NCBI GenBank assembly: GCA_900170005.1
Contig: LT827128.1
Span: 2,600,168 to 2,664,167, forward strand
From: Gordonibacter massiliensis (ex Traore et al. 2017)
GTDB lineage: Bacteria; Actinomycetota; Coriobacteriia; Coriobacteriales; Eggerthellaceae
Reading direction: 5' to 3'
DNA: 64,000 nt
Numbering within the stretch: position 1 is the first letter of the stretch; each line of letters starts with the position of its first letter. Both the position numbers and the translations under genes were made by a program. The notes under the pieces are model-generated. The model was given only the letters and a program-made list of their open reading frames with translations, was not told where the DNA came from and made no database searches. This document shows, in pieces, positions 41,645 to 52,000 of this stretch.

Positions 41645-41751
41645 GTAGGGGCGATCTTCAGATCGCCCGTTCGCGCGAAGCGCGAAAACGCGAGCACGAC
41701 AAACATTCCGGCTCACGCCGGAACGGGCGGTTCAAGCACCGCCCTTAGGTT
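41645..41751. repeat. Dispersed repeat family C, copy 1
   Basis: It starts GTAGGGGCGATCTTCAGATC, then CGCCCGTTCGCGCGAAGCGCG, and includes a second hairpin of TTCCGGC and GCCGGAA. It is related to the copy at 43174. Confidence 0.75.
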
Positions 41752-41780
41752 CAACGTGGAAGGTAGAGAGAGGACGAACT

Positions 41781-43070
41781 GTGAACATCTTGGTCTTGGG
41801 CGGCGGCGGCCGCGAACATGCCATCGCATGGGCGCTTGCGAAATCCCCGCGCACGGACAAGCTCTACGTGGCTCCGGGCAACGGCGGCACGGCCGACGTC
41901 GCCCGCAACGTGCCCGACCTGGCGGTGGAGGACGGCCGCGCCGTGCTCGCGTTCGCCGAGGAGCACGACATCGACCTTGTGGTGATCGGCCCCGAGGCGC
42001 CGCTCGTCGCCGGCGTGGCCGACGAGTTGCGCGAGGCGGGCATCGCCGTGTTCGGCCCCGACGCGCAGGGGGCGCAGCTCGAGGGCAGCAAGACGTTCAG
42101 CAAGCGCTTCATGGACGCCCACGGCATTCCCACCGCGCGCTACGGCAGCTTCGACGACCTCGAGGAGGCGCTGGGCTACCTGGCGGCGATGGACATCCCC
42201 GTTGTGGTGAAGGCCGACGGCTTGGCGGCGGGCAAGGGCGTCATCGTGGCCGAGGATCGGGAAACGGCGGAAGAGGCCGTGCGCTCCTGCTTCGACGGCG
42301 CGTTCGGCGAGGCCGGCTCCACCGTGGTCATCGAGGAATGCCTCACCGGCCCCGAGTGCTCCATGCTGGCCTTCGTGAGCAACGGCAAGGCGCACTGCAT
42401 GGCCACGTCGCAGGACCACAAGCGCGCCTTCGACGGCGATCGCGGCCCGAACACGGGCGGTATGGGCGTGTACTCGCCGGTACCCATCGTCACGGCCGAC
42501 GAGCTGGCGGCCATGCACGACATCATGGAGCGCTCCGCCGCCGCTACGGCGAGCGAGTTCGATCATGATTACCGCGGCGTGCTGTACGGCGGCTTCATGC
42601 TCACGCCCGAGGGCCCGAAGGTGCTGGAGTTCAACGCGCGCTTCGGCGACCCCGAGACGCAGGTGGTGCTGCCGCGCTTGGAGGCCGACCTGGTGGACAT
42701 CGTGCTGGCCGTGGCCGAAGGCCGCCCCGACGACATCGATCTGCGCTGGAGCGAGCAGTGGGCCGTATGCGTGGTGCTGGCCAGCGAGGGCTACCCCGGC
42801 GCGTACGAGAAGGGCAAGGTCATCCTCGGCATCGAAGAGGCCGAGGAGCTGGACGGCGTGACGGTGTTCCATGCCGGCACGGCCCGCAATGCCGATGGCG
42901 AGCTGGTCACGGCCGGCGGCCGCGTGCTCAACGTGGTGGCGCTGGGCGACTCGTTCGACGACGCGCGGGAGAAAGCCTACGAAGCGTGCAACCTCATCAA
43001 CTTCGAAGGCAAGCAGTACCGCACCGACATCGGCAAGAAAGCCGCCGCCGGCCGCGAAGCCTGGAACTAG
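41781..43070 (+). CDS. purD: Phosphoribosylamine-glycine ligase (GARS)
   Basis: This 429-residue ATP-grasp enzyme catalyses the second step of purine synthesis. It begins [19 protein letters not shown] and has the GPEAPL motif, the ATP-grasp core [29 protein letters not shown], and [12 protein letters not shown] with the metal-binding Glu and Asn. The start is GTG with GAGAGGA upstream. Purine genes purA and purD are neighbours but separated by repeats, so probably independent transcripts. Confidence 0.97.
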   Translation: MNILVLGGGGREHAIAWALAKSPRTDKLYVAPGNGGTADVARNVPDLAVEDGRAVLAFAEEHDIDLVVIGPEAPLVAGVADELREAGIAVFGPDAQGAQLEGSKTFSKRFMDAHGIPTARYGSFDDLEEALGYLAAMDIPVVVKADGLAAGKGVIVAEDRETAEEAVRSCFDGAFGEAGSTVVIEECLTGPECSMLAFVSNGKAHCMATSQDHKRAFDGDRGPNTGGMGVYSPVPIVTADELAAMHDIMERSAAATASEFDHDYRGVLYGGFMLTPEGPKVLEFNARFGDPETQVVLPRLEADLVDIVLAVAEGRPDDIDLRWSEQWAVCVVLASEGYPGAYEKGKVILGIEEAEELDGVTVFHAGTARNADGELVTAGGRVLNVVALGDSFDDAREKAYEACNLINFEGKQYRTDIGKKAAAGREAWN

Positions 43071-43107
43071 CAATTCGCGCCGGTTGTCGTCCGCTCAGGC
43101 TAGGCGT

Positions 43108-43167
43108 CCGCTTCCGGCTGCCGGCGGTTCGGATTGTTTGCCCGCTTCCGGCTGCCGTCGGTTCAGG
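43108..43167. repeat. Direct repeat in the purD downstream gap
   Basis: CCGCTTCCGGCTGCCG occurs at 43108 and again at 43142, each followed by a similar CGGTTC word. Confidence 0.7.
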
Positions 43168-43173
43168 TCGAAC

Positions 43174-43280
43174 CGTAGGGGCGCTCTCCAGAGCGCCCGC
43201 TCGCGCGCAGCGCGAGAACGCGCCTCTCGGTTGCTTTTCCGGCTTGCGCTGGAACGGGTGATCTGGAGATCGCCCCTACG
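43174..43280. repeat. Dispersed repeat family C, copy 2
   Basis: It starts GTAGGGGCGCTCTCCAGAGC and ends with the inverted GATCTGGAGATCGCCCCTAC-like arm. Inside lies a CTCGCGCGCAGCGCGAG hairpin. Confidence 0.75.
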
Positions 43281-43341
43281 GAGGCAACCTGGGCGTAGCG
43301 CGAAAGCAAAGTCCGCATCCAGGCGACGATGCGGAAACACC

Positions 43342-43420
43342 GTAGGGCAAGGGCTCTGCCCTTGCCGCTCGGCAGGGTACGTTTCACGGGTCGTCGGCAA
43401 GGGCAGAGCCCTTGCCCTAC
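43342..43420. repeat. Dispersed repeat family B, inverted pair
   Basis: The unit at 43342-43366 matches that at 32330, and its exact inverted copy is at 43396-43420. The pair brackets 29 bases and lies just before the next gene. Confidence 0.8.
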
Positions 43421-43462
43421 CAGGCGATTCGTCGCTCTGAACAGAAAAGAGGCACATCGATC

Positions 43463-44770
43463 GTGTTATCCGAACGTATGCTCACCGCCGTGGTACGGCA
43501 GTGCACGAAGAACTACCTGAAGCTCCAACCCACCGACGACGTGCGGGTTCCCGCGCCGAAGCCGGGGCAGAAGTACATGCTGTACATGCACGTGCCGTTC
43601 TGCGAGCGCCTGTGCCCGTACTGCTCGTTCAACCGCTTCCCGTTCGCGGAGGAGCGCGCCGTGCCCTACTTCGCCAGCATGCGCAAAGAGATGATGATGC
43701 TGAAGGATCTGGGCTACGACTTCGAGAGCCTGTACGTGGGCGGCGGCACGCCCACCATCATGATCGACGAGCTGTGCGACACCATCGACCTGGCCAAGGA
43801 GACGTTCTCCATCAAGGAAGTGTCGAGCGAGACGAACCCGAACCACCTCATCCCCAGCTATCTGGACAAGCTGCAGGGCCGCGTGCAGCGGCTGAGCGTG
43901 GGCGTGCAGAGCTTCGACGACGGCCTGCTCAAGCAGATGGACCGCTACGACAAGTACGGCAGCGGCGCCGAGATCCTCGAGCGCATCGGCGAGGCCAGCC
44001 CCTACTTCACGTCGCTCAACGTGGACATGATCTTCAACTTCCCCGCGCAGACCGAGGACATCCTCATCAACGACATCGAGCGCGTGGTGGAAAGCGGCAC
44101 GAGCCAGACCACGTTCTACCCGCTCATGGCCAGCCCGAGCGTCGCGCGCCAGCTCGCCCGCACCGTGGGCCGCGTGGACTACGCCCGCGAGCAGACGTAC
44201 TACCAGATCATCGACGAGCTGCTGGCCGGCGGTGCCGACCCTCTGTTCGACCACGGCAGCGCCTGGACCTACAACAAGCGCGGCACCGAAGCCGCGGGCG
44301 CGGACGCCATGATCGACGAGTACGTGGTGGACTACGAGGAGTACCCCGCCATCGGATCCGGCGGCATCACGTATCTGGGCGAGAACCTGTACGTGAACAC
44401 GTTCTCCGTTAACGACTACAACGCTGCCATCGCGCAGAACCGCATGTCGCTCATGGGCAAGACCACGTTCAGCAAGCGCGATCGTATGCGCTACCGCTTC
44501 ATGATGCAGCTGTTCGGCCTGCGCTTGGACAAGCGCCAGTTCGAGCACGATTTCGGCTGCACGGTGGAGGCCGGCTTGCCCGTGGAGATGGCCTTCATGA
44601 AGGCGTCCGGTGCCTTCGACCGCGACACGCGCGACGAGCTCACGCTCACGCCGAAGGGCCGCTACCTCATGGTGGTGATGATGCGCCAGTTCTTCATCGG
44701 CGTGAACAACCTGCGCGACCAAGCCCGCGCCGCCCTGGTGGGCGAGGAGCGCGAGCTGATCTTCGGGTAG
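43463..44770 (+). CDS. HemW-like coproporphyrinogen oxidase-family radical SAM protein
   Basis: This 435-residue protein has the radical SAM cluster motif CERLCPYC (Cys47, Cys51, Cys54), YVGGGTPT, the SETNPNHL segment and VGVQSFDDGLL, all typical of the HemN/HemW superfamily. The C-terminal HemN-type domain follows. True HemN needs an N-terminal trip-wire that I do not see, so it is either HemW (heme chaperone) or a relative such as the anaerobic heme-degrading ChuW/HutW group. AGAGG lies about ten bases before the GTG at 43463; the frame opens 17 codons earlier inside a repeat. There are no heme-biosynthesis neighbours. Confidence 0.82.
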   Translation: MLSERMLTAVVRQCTKNYLKLQPTDDVRVPAPKPGQKYMLYMHVPFCERLCPYCSFNRFPFAEERAVPYFASMRKEMMMLKDLGYDFESLYVGGGTPTIMIDELCDTIDLAKETFSIKEVSSETNPNHLIPSYLDKLQGRVQRLSVGVQSFDDGLLKQMDRYDKYGSGAEILERIGEASPYFTSLNVDMIFNFPAQTEDILINDIERVVESGTSQTTFYPLMASPSVARQLARTVGRVDYAREQTYYQIIDELLAGGADPLFDHGSAWTYNKRGTEAAGADAMIDEYVVDYEEYPAIGSGGITYLGENLYVNTFSVNDYNAAIAQNRMSLMGKTTFSKRDRMRYRFMMQLFGLRLDKRQFEHDFGCTVEAGLPVEMAFMKASGAFDRDTRDELTLTPKGRYLMVVMMRQFFIGVNNLRDQARAALVGEERELIFG

Positions 44771-44772
44771 CG

Positions 44773-47700
44773 CTAAGCTCGGTTCGCGTTCGGGGGATCC
44801 TCGATGATGTCCCAAGCGCGATAGTAAACAGCTCCGCGATCGCCCATCGCACGCTGCCAATCTTTTTCAGACAGCGCATACAGCTGTTCACGCGCTGTGC
44901 CCAGATTCTCGCCCGAAGAGAGATCGAGATAGCGAACAAGGTTAGGCGTTGCCGTTCGAGGAACGCCCAGCAATCGAAGTGCGACCTCCGCTTCGGTTTT
45001 GACGCCGTAGTAAACCTGCGAGGGAATGTTCCGCGCCTGTCGAAGATCATCGTCGTCCAGTTCGCCGCCGGTTATCGAGAGCAGCGCGTTAAGGCCCCAC
45101 GAGACGGTTTGCGAAAGCCTACCGTAAAGATTGCTGCCGCACTTGGTGAAAGCCGAAGTCTTGTCGGTGCCTTCTTTTTCGAAGTGGCGAAGCGCGATAG
45201 TCTCGAACGGAACCCCGTTAACCCAGTCTTTGATAACCAAGGCGAGCGAGTTTCCATCCGTCCTCTCGTGCCCAAGCACGTCTTTCAAGTTGTCCCTGAG
45301 CTCGGGCACGGCCAGCAGAAGCCCCATCATATCCTGAAGCGATCGGTCATGATCGCTGAACAAACGTTGCGCATTCCACGATGAAGGTCCGATCTCGCCT
45401 TTGCGGGCGAGCACAAGCCGTATGCTTTCAAGCGAGAATCCCGTGCTGTCGACCAGCTTGAGCGGCTGGTTCGGCTGCTCGAATTGCTGGGCGTAGGTTC
45501 GCACGCCGCTCAAGAATTCGCGTGCGGCGCGTTTGTTCTCAGCTCGCAGCTTTTCGTACCCGAAGGTGTTTCGAAGTACCTGCTCTATCTGGGCGAGGAA
45601 GGTCGAAGGCTTGCCCATTTGCCGGTAGGTGTGAGCAAGATATTGTAGAAAACTCGACCATGCAGCATTGCTGTACATCAGTCTGCCAAGATCGGAAAGC
45701 TGGCCGCCCGCTTCGTTCACCATTTCGATAAGCGCCGAGTTCAAGGCGCTGGCGTTTCGATTGACGTATTCTTTCAGCTTCCCAGCGCGCTCTTCGTCCT
45801 TCGCGACAAGAGATACGATGCCCAGCGCGTCGTGGTCGATGCGCCCTGTGCGTCCGGCGATGTTCCAGAAGTCCTCAACGGGCATATCTTCGGCGCCCTT
45901 TTTGCTGAAATACTGATTCGAGGCCATGACGACGTTTTTGACGGGGAAGTTCATGCCCTCCGCGATGGTGGTGGTCGCTACGAGGAAATCGAGCTCGGAG
46001 TTTTCAAAAAGCCATTCCATCAAGGTTCTCACTTCATCCGATAACCCCGAATGATGAATGCCTATGCCGTAATCGAGCAACGAAACGAGAGGGAAGTCGT
46101 CGCCGTATTCAGAAACGACGAACGCCCTCACCATCTCGATGCCTTCGCTTCGCACAGTCCGCCTGTTCTTGCCTATTTTGAGCCTCTCTGCAAGACCCCA
46201 GCAGTGCGGTATGGTGGAATGCACGATTATAACGGGCCCTCGAGCCGACAAGTTTTGGGCAGCAACGGCTGCCATGATGCCAACATTGTTTTCCGCTTTC
46301 GAATAGGTGGACGCAATCTGATCGTCTTTGGCGAATTCCACCTTTTGCGGAATGTGGATGGTGCCGCAGGACGTATGCACCGTTTCAAAATCGACGCAAT
46401 AGTCGAAGCTTCTCTTGTTGAGCGGGGCTTTCTTGCGCAGCGACGAAACGCCGATGGCCCGCTCGTTCGGTTGCCAATCGACTGCCAAGCTGATATCGTC
46501 GGAGTTGGTGTCGCCCAGCCATCGGGCCACTTCGTCGGCATTGGGAACGAACGGCGTCAGCAACAGGAATTGCGCATGGGCGCATTCGTTGTTGATGGTC
46601 GCCAAAAGAAGCTCCAGCCTCAACCCCCTGCTCTTGCTGTTGATGTTGTGCGCTTCATCGACGACGACCAGCGAGAGCGGCCGACCGATGGCTTGCTCGT
46701 AGCCCTGGCGCAAAAGCAAATCGAGTTTTTCGGGCGTGCACACCAGAATGCGAAACTCCTTCGCGGGATCGCGCTGTGTGAGGATGCTTTCCTCTATCGA
46801 GTCGATCTCCAAAGCGGGGCTTACTTTCTCCACTGCTATCGACAAGGGAGCGAAGTCTTTTCTCATGCGCCGGGTAATCTGATTGACCAATGCGCGCGTC
46901 GGCGCTAGGTAGGCGACCCAGCCCCGCTCGTGGTCGAACTGGTTGAGCGCCTGCAGGATGCGGAATTGAGCGATGAGCGTTTTCCCGCTTGAAGTAGGAA
47001 GGCTGACCACGACGGCTCGCCGGCTCGACCCGAGCAACCCCTTTTCGGCCAAGGCCCTTCTCTGCGGAGGGAGCACTTCGAACAGCGCCTTGTCGCCGCG
47101 GCCCTTGTCAACGAGTTCCCGCACGAACTGGGTCACGCGCGAGTTGACGGCGCGCGTGACCGTCCAGATGGAGTTGTCGATCATCTGGTTGGCCGCCTGA
47201 TGAAGCAGGAGGGAAAGAGGCTCCAAAGACGGCAGGGACGATATCTCGCATATCTCGTCGATCTTGTCGAAATGCACGTCCAACAGCTGCTTGATCTGGA
47301 AGTTGTTCTCGTAAGAGCCGTTCGTGATGAACACGGCGAGTATTTCGGCAACTTTGGTCAAATGGTAAAGGCCGACAAGCTCGAGCGCCGATCCTTTTGC
47401 AAAGCGGGGGTCGATGCTTTCGAGATAGGCGCTTTCAAACTGCTCCTGCTGCGCGCGCAGTTCGGCAACGCGCTCCAAAACGGCATCGCGGTCGCCCCAC
47501 CCCTTTTTGCGTATGAGCCTGAGCCACGTCTCCTTCACGGTCGCCCAGGTTTTTTGACCCCAATCCTCGTTGTTTGCCGACGGCGAGGAAGCGTCGAAGT
47601 GAATGCGGCGGCTTGCGTCGGTTGCCTTGTCGGCCACGACGGCCAACACGGCGGCGTGGAACATGTCGTCTTGCTTGTTTCGACATAGATTCGATTTGCT

Positions 47701-47949
47701 GTATTCGAACAAAAGCTTCGAGGCGTCGGCCGCAATCTCGCGCGCTGCCGGCTCGAGTTTGCCGGGATATCCATTTCGTGCGATTTCGCTCACGCAGAGC
47801 GCTTCGAGAACATGTCCGATCCGTCCGATGAAAGCGAAGTCGCATTCCTCATCGCCGTGCCCGAGCTCGTTAAGCAGCCGCTTTTCATCGACCATCTGCG
47901 TTGCCCGGTCTCGCTGTTCTTGCAGCGACTCGGGAAGTTGCTCACGCAT
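44773..47949 (-). CDS. Ski2-like SF2 helicase, HamB-like subunit of a Hachiman-type defence module
   Basis: This 1058-residue helicase has an N-terminal region of about 300 residues without known motifs. The SF2 core follows: motif I LPTSSGKT near 316, PTRALVNQ (Ia), TPEKLD, motif II VVDEAHN near 430, LLTPFVPNADEVARWLG (III), IIVHST (IV), ATTTIAEGMNFP (V) and AGRTGR near 698 (VI). About 350 helical residues close the protein. The Ski2/Hel308-like core, the long N-terminal domain and the upstream PD-(D/E)xK partner match the published architecture of HamB, which unwinds DNA and controls HamA. I chose the ATG at 47949, with GGGGG upstream, overlapping the partner gene by eight bases. Base composition is visibly less GC-rich than the flanks, as in a transferred module. 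Confidence 0.72.
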   Translation of the reverse strand: MREQLPESLQEQRDRATQMVDEKRLLNELGHGDEECDFAFIGRIGHVLEALCVSEIARNGYPGKLEPAAREIAADASKLLFEYSKSNLCRNKQDDMFHAAVLAVVADKATDASRRIHFDASSPSANNEDWGQKTWATVKETWLRLIRKKGWGDRDAVLERVAELRAQQEQFESAYLESIDPRFAKGSALELVGLYHLTKVAEILAVFITNGSYENNFQIKQLLDVHFDKIDEICEISSLPSLEPLSLLLHQAANQMIDNSIWTVTRAVNSRVTQFVRELVDKGRGDKALFEVLPPQRRALAEKGLLGSSRRAVVVSLPTSSGKTLIAQFRILQALNQFDHERGWVAYLAPTRALVNQITRRMRKDFAPLSIAVEKVSPALEIDSIEESILTQRDPAKEFRILVCTPEKLDLLLRQGYEQAIGRPLSLVVVDEAHNINSKSRGLRLELLLATINNECAHAQFLLLTPFVPNADEVARWLGDTNSDDISLAVDWQPNERAIGVSSLRKKAPLNKRSFDYCVDFETVHTSCGTIHIPQKVEFAKDDQIASTYSKAENNVGIMAAVAAQNLSARGPVIIVHSTIPHCWGLAERLKIGKNRRTVRSEGIEMVRAFVVSEYGDDFPLVSLLDYGIGIHHSGLSDEVRTLMEWLFENSELDFLVATTTIAEGMNFPVKNVVMASNQYFSKKGAEDMPVEDFWNIAGRTGRIDHDALGIVSLVAKDEERAGKLKEYVNRNASALNSALIEMVNEAGGQLSDLGRLMYSNAAWSSFLQYLAHTYRQMGKPSTFLAQIEQVLRNTFGYEKLRAENKRAAREFLSGVRTYAQQFEQPNQPLKLVDSTGFSLESIRLVLARKGEIGPSSWNAQRLFSDHDRSLQDMMGLLLAVPELRDNLKDVLGHERTDGNSLALVIKDWVNGVPFETIALRHFEKEGTDKTSAFTKCGSNLYGRLSQTVSWGLNALLSITGGELDDDDLRQARNIPSQVYYGVKTEAEVALRLLGVPRTATPNLVRYLDLSSGENLGTAREQLYALSEKDWQRAMGDRGAVYYRAWDIIEDPPNANRA

Positions 47950-48757
47950 TCTTGGACCCCCCTTGACAGGTGAGGTCGATGAGTTTTTCAAGCTCCCAGG
48001 GAAGATACAGCGCAACAAGGTCGCAGCGAGTGGGATGCTCGGCTCGTTGCTCGAGCGCTATGCCCAGTTCGCGCAAGTCGGCTTCGTTGCAGTCGGTGTC
48101 TCTGATAAGCACCCCGAACAGCGCGATGTCTCGATAGCCTGATTCCCCATACGTTTCAAGGGCGTCGTTGAAAGCGGTATAGTCCTCGCTCTCGGGTTTC
48201 GCGCATCGCGCGGCGAGCCAGAGAATCAAGCTTCTGATTTTTTCAGCTTTGTCAATAAGCTCGAACATCTGATAGGTCAGGTCGGTGCCTGAACGCCCCG
48301 CCACCACCGCCGGGGGCGTCCTTTTGTCTTGAGAAGACTTCACCTCGCCGAAGGCGAACTTCGCTTTGGCGCCTCGTTTGTCGTAGCCCACTATGTCCGC
48401 GCCGGGCAGGCTGGCCGAAGGCGTCCGTTTGTCTCTTCGCATGTTCCAAGGGAAGGCAACGCCGTGCTCCGCTTCAAGGTATGATTCTGCCAATGATTCC
48501 CCAATGGCCCAAGATGGAGGATCTGGCTCGGGTGCCAAAAGAAAGGATTTAAGTTCCTCCGACTGCATGTCGGTCAACGCGATGCCGTCAATCACGGAAT
48601 GCAAGTCGCGCTTCAACTCCGTGTCTTCCACGCGGTTTCTTACTTGATGGGCAATGAAACGCACAAGTTCGGGGCAGTCTTCAAGCTGCACGCCTTGCCA
48701 AGAGACCAGTTCGGTCTCTTTTCCGTAAACTCTATGTGCAAAAGCAAGAGGCAACAA
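47942..48757 (-). CDS. PD-(D/E)xK nuclease, HamA-like subunit of a Hachiman-type defence module
   Basis: This 271-residue protein starts at TTG with AGGAA six bases upstream. A nuclease core is visible at residues 85-145: GESLAESYLE supplies a helix Glu (Glu87 or Glu91), LPGADIVGYD the catalytic Asp121, and FAFGEVKSS the ExK pair Glu138 and Lys140. This is the PD-(D/E)xK order. HamA (DUF1837) proteins have similar size, the same kind of core and the same partner. In the known system HamA is held by HamB and degrades DNA on activation. No other defence genes adjoin. The alternative is another helicase-nuclease pair such as AbpAB. Confidence 0.65.
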   Translation of the reverse strand: MLPLAFAHRVYGKETELVSWQGVQLEDCPELVRFIAHQVRNRVEDTELKRDLHSVIDGIALTDMQSEELKSFLLAPEPDPPSWAIGESLAESYLEAEHGVAFPWNMRRDKRTPSASLPGADIVGYDKRGAKAKFAFGEVKSSQDKRTPPAVVAGRSGTDLTYQMFELIDKAEKIRSLILWLAARCAKPESEDYTAFNDALETYGESGYRDIALFGVLIRDTDCNEADLRELGIALEQRAEHPTRCDLVALYLPWELEKLIDLTCQGGSKNA

Positions 48758-49040
48758 GCATTCCTATCAACGGAAAGCGGGCGAACAATTCGTTGTGTGC
48801 GAGCTTTCCCTTAGATTGTACTATCTAAAAAAATCTTACGATGGGCGGAGTAAAAACAAAGTAGGCAACAGGTTGAATTTCTACGCAGCGTCGCACTTGC
48901 TTTTTGCGGCAACAGAGGGGTGGTTTTTTCTAATAAGATGTGGTCAAATACCTTTTGAGGGTGGTTTGGTCTCAATCGCTGCGAGATACTGAAATGTACG
49001 ACTCGGGGCAACGTAACAAGGAGGGGTCGATATTTCACGC
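48758..49040. other. Divergent control region between the defence module and the pilus locus
   Basis: About 280 bases, AT-rich. On the minus strand TACAAT (48815-48820, in ATAGTACAAT) could be the -10 of the defence pair. AAGGAGGGG at 49019-49026 is the strong ribosome binding site of the pilin gene. No -35 is convincing on either strand. Confidence 0.45.
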
Positions 49041-52000
49041 ATGGCAGCCCGCACAAAGCATAACGCCGGTTTCACACTCGCCGAGCTTTTGATCGTGATT
49101 GCCATCATCCTCGTCCTCGCCGCTCTGGCAATCCCCTCGATCATCACCGCGCAGAACAACATGCGCATGCTCGAACTCAACAACGCCGCCGAGTCCATAG
49201 CCAACGCCGCCCAAACCCAGATGACCGCCAAGAAGGTGGCGGGCACGTGGCTATCGACCATAGAGAAGAGCGGCACAGGGGCCGACTCGTCAGAGTGTCG
49301 ATTCCAGAAGGCGCAGAACAGACCGACGAACAATGTGAGCGAAGGGCTGCGAGAGGTCTCGGAGGGCGTGTTCAATGACACGTACTACATGACGGCGACG
49401 GAAGCGCAAGCCGCGAACCTCATCACGGGGCTTTCACTTGACGATTCCGTGCGTGCGGGAAATTACCTCATCGAATTCACCGCCTCAACGGCCAACGTGG
49501 TAAGCGTGTTCTACACCGATGGGAAGTCGGGGTTCTTCGGCACCCCGGGTTCCTACGACGTGGTCGGGTATTACAGCGGCAACACCGCACGATATCAGTC
49601 CACGCGCATGAAAAATTCCCCCATGATAGGCTATTATCAGGGAACGCCCTCGGCGGCGACCAACGCAGTCGCCCTCAAGAACCCAACGATTTGGGTCGAC
49701 GAGGAAAACGCGGAACTCTGCATAGAGAATCCGAATTTGGACGGCCGGCAAAGCTGGGCAAAAGAGTCGTCTTTATCGGTGACGATCGAGAACTTGGAAC
49801 CGGTCGAGGGCAAGAGCGGCATTTCGTTCACCATCAGTGGATTGCAGGGAGACGGGCTAGCGAGCACCGGCGTTATCGAATCATCTGACCCGAAAGTTAG
49901 CCTTAAGCTGGCCAACGAAGACGGCAAGGTGTATCGGCTCGGTTCTCGCACCGGTGCAGATACTACCGGGTCGGTGTTCAGGATCGATCTGAACGCCTTG
50001 GCGACCGAACTCGAAACAGCGGGAGACAGCGCCGACGACCCCAAAACAGAGGGAAACAGCGCCAAAGACCTGATGTCGAGGTTCTCTTCGAACGACCAGC
50101 TTCTGGTGAACGCGGAAGTGTCGGTTCCCAGTACTTCGTGCGTTCCCGCCACCGCCAAAGCGTACGTTCGGTGGCCCGAGCCGCTTGCGAAGCTAACCGT
50201 GCTCGTGACGAACCCAAGCTATGGGTTCCTTGACGAAGCAGGGACGAAGCCGAAGGGCGATTCGTATATCAAAGGGAAGTATGTTTCTCCTACCGTCGAT
50301 CTGGTTGACTCAAATGGTGAGCCGCCGAAAACGGACATTGCCAAGACGGTTAAAGAAAAAACCGAGATATTCAGCTTGGATGTAGAGGGCTCGGGCCATA
50401 AAACAGACAAGACATTGGTAGAGGAGAATATCGAGGAAACTCGCCAAGTCTACTCTGGAAAATGGGTTAGGCTCGAGGATGCTGCCAGCCAAAATGCCAA
50501 TATGAAGGTCACGGTAGGTTCTTATACGCCAAACGGATCCACGATTGATACGGGGTTGTCATCGCTTGGCAAGGTGCAATCAGGCATGAGCACCCATACC
50601 TATCAAATATACGAGATATGGATAAACAAACAGCGTGCGGGATATTTGGACAACGATGTTTGGCATTGGGACGGTGACGTTGGACGGGTGTTTGCCAATT
50701 CGGGTTGCGTCGACCAGTTAGTCGGGGGCAATTCGACGGCTGATATCAAAACGCTTACTATCGACACGAGAAAGCTGAACGAAACAGACAAAGGGGTCAT
50801 TCCGCTGAACGATGACGGAGGATACGACATATACATTAGAACCACACCCAAAACCGCCGAGGTAAAGGCCTATTTCGAGAAGCAGGCCGTGAGTTTGGCG
50901 CAGTATTTGAGCTGGAACAGTGGTGTGGGCACAACAGGTTCGCGCGGAGTGAACAGAGGCGCGCCTGTGCGCAAGCCCTTCGAAAACGAATTCGGGGCGT
51001 CTTCCACGGTGGCGCTTTGGAACATGAGCACCATGAGCGGGACGATGGACAACCTGCCCGAAGCGAAAGACCTGCGGGTGTATTACACGGCCACACCGGC
51101 TATTGCCTGGGGGAATATGAAGTTCGGCAAAGACGATTACTCTCCTTACACCACGCTGCCGAGCGCCGTTCTGTGGTTCTTCCCGAAAAACACCAGCTAT
51201 TCATGGAATTCCCCCGGCACGCCCGACGCTTACGTGCGCGATTTCCAGTCAGGCGACGACGACAATCCCCAAACCTTCAAGTTGAGGCAGCCCAAGGAGG
51301 GTGCTGACTTCGAGATCCCTTACGGCTCGTCAACTCCAAATTTCTTATCGGAAGGCAGCGACCAGCTGTTCTATCGCGCGATTGAATACTACGGTGAAGA
51401 CGGCGAGCGCATCAACTGGCAGTACGTGCCCTACACGGTGCAAGACAACGCAAACTACGCGACGGTTCCCAGCGGTCCAACAAAGGAAGGCTACGCATTC
51501 TCCGGCTGGAAAGTTGCCTCTGCAAGCACCAGCCCCATAGATGAAAACCTCGTCATCCCCGCCGGGGCCCTCATAGGAACCTACGACAACAAGCTAGTCC
51601 ACGGAGCCGTAAAACTCACCGCCCAATACGTAAAAGTAGGCGTGGGGTTCGCGTATGTGGAGTTTGGCGCCAAGGGAAACCTTGTTGGTTGGGCGGGTTA
51701 TATCAGCAACTATCAAGAGAAGTTCGAGTCTCATCTCGCGCCCGATGATGTGGAAGTTGCCTCCTTTGGCTACTATGTCGTTGCTCCGCAGGGTATGAAG
51801 CCTTCGGCTGAGTCGGAAGATTATAGGGAGAGGTCTCTTGTAAAGCAATATGAAGCAGTAAACGTAATTAGCGATGGCACACTTTACGATTTGTACAGAA
51901 TCGGAGGATATGTATCTATACCAACCGGCTATGGAGAAATGAGGAGCTCGACAAAAACTATTATGTACGTTTGCGGAAGCGAGAAGGCGCGATACACGTT

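Noticed and set aside
32330-43420. The repeats at 32, 34, 41, 43 and 60 kb as CRISPR arrays
   Set aside because: They are scattered palindromes, not regularly spaced direct repeats with unique spacers, and no cas gene is nearby.
44773-48757. Integrase, transposase or attachment sites bordering the helicase-nuclease pair
   Set aside because: I looked for terminal repeats, tRNA ends and recombinase motifs in the flanks and found none.
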